A DNA stretch of 16,825 nt, from the NCBI GenBank assembly GCA_030593645.1, contig JAUVGT010000046.1:1-16825 (forward strand), given 5' to 3'. The stretch is from Deltaproteobacteria bacterium. Lineage in GTDB: Bacteria > Desulfobacterota > Desulfobacteria > Desulfobacterales > JAUVGT01. The notes under the pieces were generated by a model. It saw only the letters and a list, made by a program, of their open reading frames with translations, did no database searches and had not been told where the DNA came from. The first letter of the stretch is position 1; the number at the start of each line of letters is the position of its first letter. The translations under genes and the position numbers were made by a program. Of this stretch, positions 13,318 to 16,825 are shown one piece after another.

Positions 13318-14160
13318 TTACTTTTTTTTATCCGAAGATATTTTATCCGCTATTTCTTTAAATGCCTTTGATACAGTGGATTCTGAATATTTATCCTGAA
13401 AGGATTTACCTTCATCTCCGCATTTGACCATATTGGGATCAAACGGAATTCTTCCAAGGAAATCGATTCCGGTCATGGTTGCTGTTTTTTCGCCGCCGCC
13501 GGTTCCGAATATATCAATAGCCTTGCCGCAATGGGGGCAGATATAACCGCTCATGTTTTCAATCAGGCCAAAAATTTCCATTTTTACGGTTTTACAAAAA
13601 TTGATCGATTTACGAACATCCGCGAGAGCGACTTCCTGGGGTGTGGTGACAATAATTGAACGCGCATCTTTAATCAGCTGCGCGACAGTCAAAGGCTCAT
13701 CACCTGTTCCGGGCGGTGAATCGATCAGCAGGTAGTCCAGGTTTCCCCAATCCACATCGTTGATGAATTGCTGAATGGCGTTGTGTTTCATGGGCCCCCG
13801 CCATATCACCGCGTCATCCTTATCGGACATGAGTGACTCAATTGAAACAGCGGTAAGATTTTCAGAGAAACTCATGGGCTGAAGTTTTTTGTTTTCATTA
13901 ATGCTGAGCATTCCGTCAAGCCCGAGCATTCTCGGGATATCCGGTCCATGAATATCAACATCCATAAGCCCCACCTTAAAGCCCCTGCTGGCGAGTGCAA
14001 TGGCAAGATTAACAGAAGTGCTTGTTTTTCCCACACCGCCTTTCCCACTCATTACAATGAATTTGTTTTTGATTTTTTTTAAAGCTTGTTTGGCAAGATC
14101 CTCAGGATCAGGCTCCGGCATTTTATCTGCTATCTTCATCCCTTTCTGATTGTTTTTCAT
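13318..14160 (-). CDS. Mrp/NBP35-family P-loop ATPase (Fe-S cluster carrier)
   Basis: A 280-aa protein. ATG 14160 is preferred over the upstream ATG at 14223 because AAAGG lies 9 nt away and the extra N-terminus looks random. The deviant Walker A motif is SGKGGVGKTS (38-47); MDVDIHGPDIPRMLG follows as switch I; LLIDSPPGTGDEP (144-156) is Walker B/switch II. C208-x2-C211 in YICPHCGK is the pair that bridges a 4Fe-4S cluster between two subunits. A 30-residue charged N-terminus (ADKMPEPDPEDLAKQALKKI) has no cysteines, so it lacks the NBP35 N-terminal cluster. Family members carry Fe-S clusters to target proteins. A DVU2109-type Mrp protein belongs to the Desulfovibrio orange-protein complex, which fits the NifX and MinD neighbours. 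Confidence 0.93.
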   Translation of the reverse strand: MKNNQKGMKIADKMPEPDPEDLAKQALKKIKNKFIVMSGKGGVGKTSTSVNLAIALASRGFKVGLMDVDIHGPDIPRMLGLDGMLSINENKKLQPMSFSENLTAVSIESLMSDKDDAVIWRGPMKHNAIQQFINDVDWGNLDYLLIDSPPGTGDEPLTVAQLIKDARSIIVTTPQEVALADVRKSINFCKTVKMEIFGLIENMSGYICPHCGKAIDIFGTGGGEKTATMTGIDFLGRIPFDPNMVKCGDEGKSFQDKYSESTVSKAFKEIADKISSDKKK

Positions 14161-14206
14161 AGTTGAAAACCTTTCTTCTTTATGGTTTATCATATGACGT
14201 AGAAAT

Positions 14207-14225
14207 CCACGTCCATGGGACATGG
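14207..14225. repeat. Imperfect inverted repeat in the Mrp leader
   Basis: CCACGTCC and GGGACATGG form arms around a short centre (about 7 of 9 positions pair). It lies at the predicted transcription start of the internal promoter before the Mrp gene, where an operator would act. It is short and imperfect, so this is a weak call. Confidence 0.3.
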
Positions 14226-14231
14226 AATTTT

Positions 14232-14259
14232 ATTTTACAACATTTTTCCGGTTGAACAA
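14232..14259 (-). promoter_or_regulatory. Possible internal promoter before the Mrp gene
   Basis: The 164-bp gap between the NifX-like gene and the Mrp start is the largest in the array. On the minus strand it holds TTGTTC (14259-14254), a 16-bp spacer and TAAAAT (14237-14232). The -10 is good and the -35 weak. It would let the distal genes be expressed separately from the MinD-NifX genes. Confidence 0.35.
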
Positions 14260-14324
14260 AAAATGACCCTCTCTGGTTTCCAAATTATGAGAAGTGGTTT
14301 CAAAACCTCCCCTCAAAATATGAT

Positions 14325-14684
14325 CTACCAGTGGCCATCAACATTGGCTCCATCTGAATATTTAAGTTTGCCCTCATTAAAAAGTTTTACTGCATTTTTA
14401 ACCGATCCGTTGATATCATTGATGACTTTGATTCCGCCGGCCTGGAGCGTTTTAAACGCGTTGGGCCCGCAGTAACCGGTGAGCAAAACTTCAGCCCCTT
14501 TATCGATAACCATGGTAGAGGCTTGAATACCCGCCCCTTTAAAAGCGTTTACATTCTCCTTATTGTCCAGTGCTTCACATTCGAGCGTTTCTGGATCTAT
14601 GATAAGAATGTACACAGCCCGCCCGAAACGGGGGTCTGTTTCTGAGTCAATGTCCTTACCTTTTGATGTGACAGCAATTTTCAT
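14325..14684 (-). CDS. NifX/orange-protein-like metallocluster-binding protein
   Basis: A 119-aa single-domain protein of the NifX/NifB-C family. ATG 14684 is chosen because AGGAGG lies 8 nt upstream and the product begins MKIAVTSKG, like the paralogue at 8798-9139. DPRFGRAVYILIID (17-30) is the typical orange-protein-like block; AGIQASTMVIDKGAEVLLTG and YCGPNAFKTL with C72 follow. The short C-terminal tail is charged. By sequence feel it is closer to the 8798-9139 protein than to its direct neighbour. It lacks other cysteines, as does the Desulfovibrio orange protein, which holds a Mo-Cu-S cluster without covalent cysteine ligands. Cluster binding is inferred from the family. Confidence 0.9.
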   Translation of the reverse strand: MKIAVTSKGKDIDSETDPRFGRAVYILIIDPETLECEALDNKENVNAFKGAGIQASTMVIDKGAEVLLTGYCGPNAFKTLQAGGIKVINDINGSVKNAVKLFNEGKLKYSDGANVDGHW

Positions 14685-14703
14685 TGAGTATCCCTCCTGA
14701 TCA

Positions 14704-15087
14704 TTAACCTTGTGCTCCGCCGCCGCAGACCTGGCTATCATCGATAACGGGAAGTTTTCCGTTTATAAGGTCTTCCACAACCGGCTTAATTTCGGCCCGT
14801 TTCTCGTCATGGTATACATCGATTCCAACCTGCCTGAATCCCGCTAACGGCCGCATGCCTATACCGCCCACGATGAGCGCATTGACATTATGCGCGGCCA
14901 AAAGGTTGACAGGGACCATACAGCCGCCCTGCACATGTTCCTGGTTTTGGATGGTTGAAATCGATTTAATTTCTCCGTTTTCCACATCAATAAACGTAAA
15001 TACATCACAATGACCAAAATGACCGGCTCTCTGACCGTCTATTCCGCCGTCGCCCATAGATGGGACGGCAATTCTTCCGTTTTCCAT
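14704..15087 (-). CDS. NifX-like protein with CGGG tail
   Basis: A 127-aa NifX-family protein if it begins at ATG 15087, where AAGGAG is 12 nt upstream and the product starts MENGRIAVPSMGDGGIDGQ as related proteins do. A GTG at 15150 would add 21 residues (148 aa) but has a poor ribosome-binding site. AGHFGHCDVFTFIDV with C27, EHVQGGCMVPVNLLA with C56, and ALIVGGIGMRPLAGF are conserved blocks. The end CGGGAQG with C121 is a cysteine-glycine tail often seen in this subgroup. Three cysteines and two histidines give more potential ligands than its two paralogues have. It follows the MinD-ferredoxin gene by 75 bp from the chosen start. Confidence 0.88.
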   Translation of the reverse strand: MENGRIAVPSMGDGGIDGQRAGHFGHCDVFTFIDVENGEIKSISTIQNQEHVQGGCMVPVNLLAAHNVNALIVGGIGMRPLAGFRQVGIDVYHDEKRAEIKPVVEDLINGKLPVIDDSQVCGGGAQG

Positions 15088-15162
15088 AATGCTTATATCT
15101 CCTTGTTTAAATAGAATTTCCTGAATCTCTTCAATGGTCCGTATCTTCACTTCACTTCTAAT

Positions 15163-16035
15163 TTATTCCCTCATCGGCGGTGAGTTAATAATTTCATTCC
15201 ATATTTTTTCCACTGTTATCGTAAGTTCGGTACTTTTTTGATATTCAAATATATTTTTTCCTTCGATCATTGACTTTGTAAAAGCAGGATCAAAGGGAAT
15301 CCGGCTTAAAACCAGAAGATTATTTTCTGTTGCGATTTTTTCGATGGCATTTGTCTGTTCAATATTCAGATCAAATTTGTTGACACATACCATGCCCGGT
15401 ATCTTGAAGTGGGCAGCCAGCTGTACCACACGTTCCATATCATGCAGCCCCGAAACAGTGGGCTCGGTGATGATCAGCAACGTGGCGGCGCCCCCGATTG
15501 AAGCGATCACCGGGCAGCCCGTACCCGGAGGGCCATCGGTAATAATCAGATTTAACTTTTGCTTTTCAACCAATTTCTTTGCTTCCTGCCTGACCAGTGT
15601 GACCAGCTTGCCTGAATTTTCCTCCGCGATACCAAGCCTGGCGTGCACCATCGGGCCAAACCTGGTATCTGAAATAAACCACTCTCCACAGGTTTTCACC
15701 GGAAAATCAATCGCCTTTTCCGGACATAAATCCACGCATACACCGCACCCTTCACAATCAATCGGGTTGACTTCATAGGATTCATCTATCGCGTCAAACC
15801 GGCAAAGATCCCGGCAAAGGCCGCATTCAACGCATTGATCTTGATTAATAACAGCCACTCCCCCCCCCTGGAAATCAGAATGAGAGGTTATATCGGGGTT
15901 CATGAGTAGATGCAGATCCGCAGCATCCACATCGGCATCGCAAAGAACATTTTTATCAGCAAGAGATGCAAAGGCCGCGGTGAGACTTGTTTTACCGGTA
16001 CCTCCCTTTCCACTGATGATCACTAGTTCTTTCAT
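15163..16035 (-). CDS. MinD-family P-loop ATPase with inserted 2x[4Fe-4S] ferredoxin domain
   Basis: A 290-aa protein. The N-terminal deviant Walker A SGKGGTGKTS (8-17) and LCDADVDAADLHLLM start the ATPase. A ferredoxin insert follows with C68-x2-C71-x2-C74-x3-C78 and C94-x2-C97-x2-C100-x3-C104-P, predicting two 4Fe-4S clusters. The ATPase resumes with LIITDGPPGTGCP (Walker B), IITEPTVSGLHD and VCVNKFDLN. This is the Orp3/Orp4 type of the Desulfovibrio orange-protein complex, also widespread next to NifX genes in anaerobes. Its ATG overlaps the stop of the upstream paralogue by 4 bp, so the pair is coupled and probably works together. It may couple ATP hydrolysis or electron supply to metallocluster handling. 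Confidence 0.94.
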   Translation of the reverse strand: MKELVIISGKGGTGKTSLTAAFASLADKNVLCDADVDAADLHLLMNPDITSHSDFQGGGVAVINQDQCVECGLCRDLCRFDAIDESYEVNPIDCEGCGVCVDLCPEKAIDFPVKTCGEWFISDTRFGPMVHARLGIAEENSGKLVTLVRQEAKKLVEKQKLNLIITDGPPGTGCPVIASIGGAATLLIITEPTVSGLHDMERVVQLAAHFKIPGMVCVNKFDLNIEQTNAIEKIATENNLLVLSRIPFDPAFTKSMIEGKNIFEYQKSTELTITVEKIWNEIINSPPMRE

Positions 16036-16825
16036 TGATTTGCTTTCCTTTTTTTTATGCTCAGTTCTTCAATTCGACAGTATAATTGCTGAAAATTCAT
16101 TTTCCACTCGGGCATGATATCGATGATTAATCGACCATTTGAATAGGCTTCAGCAATTTTCCGATCAAAGGGAATTTCCATCAGGATCGGTACTTCATTT
16201 TCTTCAGAATACTCTTTTACCTGGTTATCACCGATGTCTGAACGGTTGATGACCAGTCCACAGGGAATCCCGAGCAGTTTAACCGCTTCGACAGCCAACT
16301 TTAGATCATGAAGACCAAATGGTGTGGGCTCTGTGACCATCAGGACGAAATCGGTGCCTTTCATGGCGGCAATAACCGGGCAGGATGTACCGGGCGGGGC
16401 ATCGATGATATTGATCTTATCCGGGTGAGCATAAGTTCTAACCTTATTAATCAGTGGAGGCGACATGGCCTCTCCGATTCTGAGATGCCCGTGAATAAAA
16501 TCGATGTGATCCTTAAAACCCTTTTCAATAACACCCAGTTCCCGGCCGGTTTCAGTCACAGCCTTTTCAGGACAAACCTCCAGGCATCCCCCGCAACTGT
16601 GACATAATTCCGGAAATGTTAAAAGAGTATCATTGAAAACAGCAATGGCCCTGAAACGGCATATTTCCGCGCACTTTTTGCAGTAGGTACATTTATCTTT
16701 ATCAACTTCAGGAACCGATGTATAAACAATTTCCGATTCCATGAGATCCGGTTTGATGAACAGGTGGGCATTGGGCTCCTCCACATCACAATCCAAAAAC
16801 TGAACATCCGATTTAAGAGAAAATG
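16032..16825 (-). CDS. MinD-ferredoxin ATPase, paralogue, N-terminus beyond window
   Basis: The frame is open to the window edge: before the TTG at 16796 it continues in frame with LKSDVQF and no stop, then LDCDVEEPNAHLFIKP. The TTG is therefore an internal leucine, and the Walker A motif lies outside. What is seen begins with that switch I block. Next are two 4Fe-4S motifs, C-x2-C-x2-C-x3-C at KCTYCKKCAEIC and at LCHSCGGCLEVCP. The ATPase then resumes with INIIDAPPGTSCP and MVTEPTPFGLHDL. The arrangement equals that of the neighbour downstream, with which it overlaps by 4 bp. The two are clearly paralogues that diverged (DGPPGTGCP against DAPPGTSCP). Tandem MinD-ferredoxin pairs are the usual form of this system. 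Confidence 0.92.
   Translation of the reverse strand, partial: FSLKSDVQFLDCDVEEPNAHLFIKPDLMESEIVYTSVPEVDKDKCTYCKKCAEICRFRAIAVFNDTLLTFPELCHSCGGCLEVCPEKAVTETGRELGVIEKGFKDHIDFIHGHLRIGEAMSPPLINKVRTYAHPDKINIIDAPPGTSCPVIAAMKGTDFVLMVTEPTPFGLHDLKLAVEAVKLLGIPCGLVINRSDIGDNQVKEYSEENEVPILMEIPFDRKIAEAYSNGRLIIDIMPEWKMNFQQLYCRIEELSIKKRKANQ

Noticed and set aside
15344..15778. 144-codon plus-strand open frame opposite the MinD-ferredoxin gene
   Set aside because: It is the antisense shadow of a strongly conserved ATPase, with low-complexity Ser/Pro/Thr composition.
16619..16807. TTG at 16796 as the real start of the leftmost MinD gene
   Set aside because: The frame stays open to the window edge with family sequence (DVQFLDCDVEEPNAH), and the Walker A motif is still missing, so the gene begins outside the window.
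8309..16825. A nitrogen fixation (nif) cluster
   Set aside because: NifX-, NifU- and radical-SAM-like proteins are present, but there is no nifH, nifD, nifK, nifE or nifN. The radical SAM protein also lacks the NifB layout with a fused NifX domain.

Overview
The window reads as an anaerobic Gram-negative bacterium, most likely a Desulfobacterota (sulfate-reducer-type) lineage. This is inferred from gene content: a CbiK cobaltochelatase with an export signal, MinD ATPases with inserted ferredoxin domains, several NifX/orange-protein-like domains, a DsrE-like protein and a CGGC protein. There is no rRNA, tRNA, CRISPR array or complete insertion sequence.

Left part (1-1997): a decayed, AT-rich accessory strip. 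The left edge holds an out-of-frame remnant of a REP-associated tyrosine transposase that underlies the 3' end of a MORN-repeat lipoprotein gene. A small exported-protein gene follows, then a long hairpin, a stub resembling a four-helix-bundle protein, and a point-mutated tyrosine-recombinase C-terminus.

Iron block (1998-5114): a DtxR/MntR-type regulator is divergent from feoA-feoB. Each side has a clear sigma70-type promoter, and a 16-bp palindrome lies across the feo -10 region.

Cobalt/nickel block (5115-8260): a DUF1007 periplasmic protein overlaps a NicO-family metal permease. They converge on cbiK, which is preceded by a complete cobalamin riboswitch, an intrinsic terminator and its own promoter. 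A hairpin separates the convergent genes.

Right half (8309 to beyond 16825, all minus strand): one long, tightly packed operon-like array. In transcription order it encodes a MinD-ferredoxin ATPase (cut by the window edge), a second MinD-ferredoxin ATPase, two NifX-like proteins, an Mrp/NBP35 ATPase, an unknown 101-aa protein, a CGGC-domain protein, a TauE/SafE permease, a DUF4213/DUF364 putative metal-chelation protein, an FmdB-type zinc ribbon, a DsrE-like protein, a radical SAM protein, a third NifX-like protein and an IscU/NifU-type scaffold. The paired MinD ATPases, NifX domains and Mrp resemble the Desulfovibrio orange-protein (ORP, Mo-Cu cluster) locus. The extra scaffold, radical SAM, sulfur-relay-type and metal-binding genes suggest a larger metallocluster assembly or trafficking system. 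That role is an inference; no substrate or metal can be read from the sequence.
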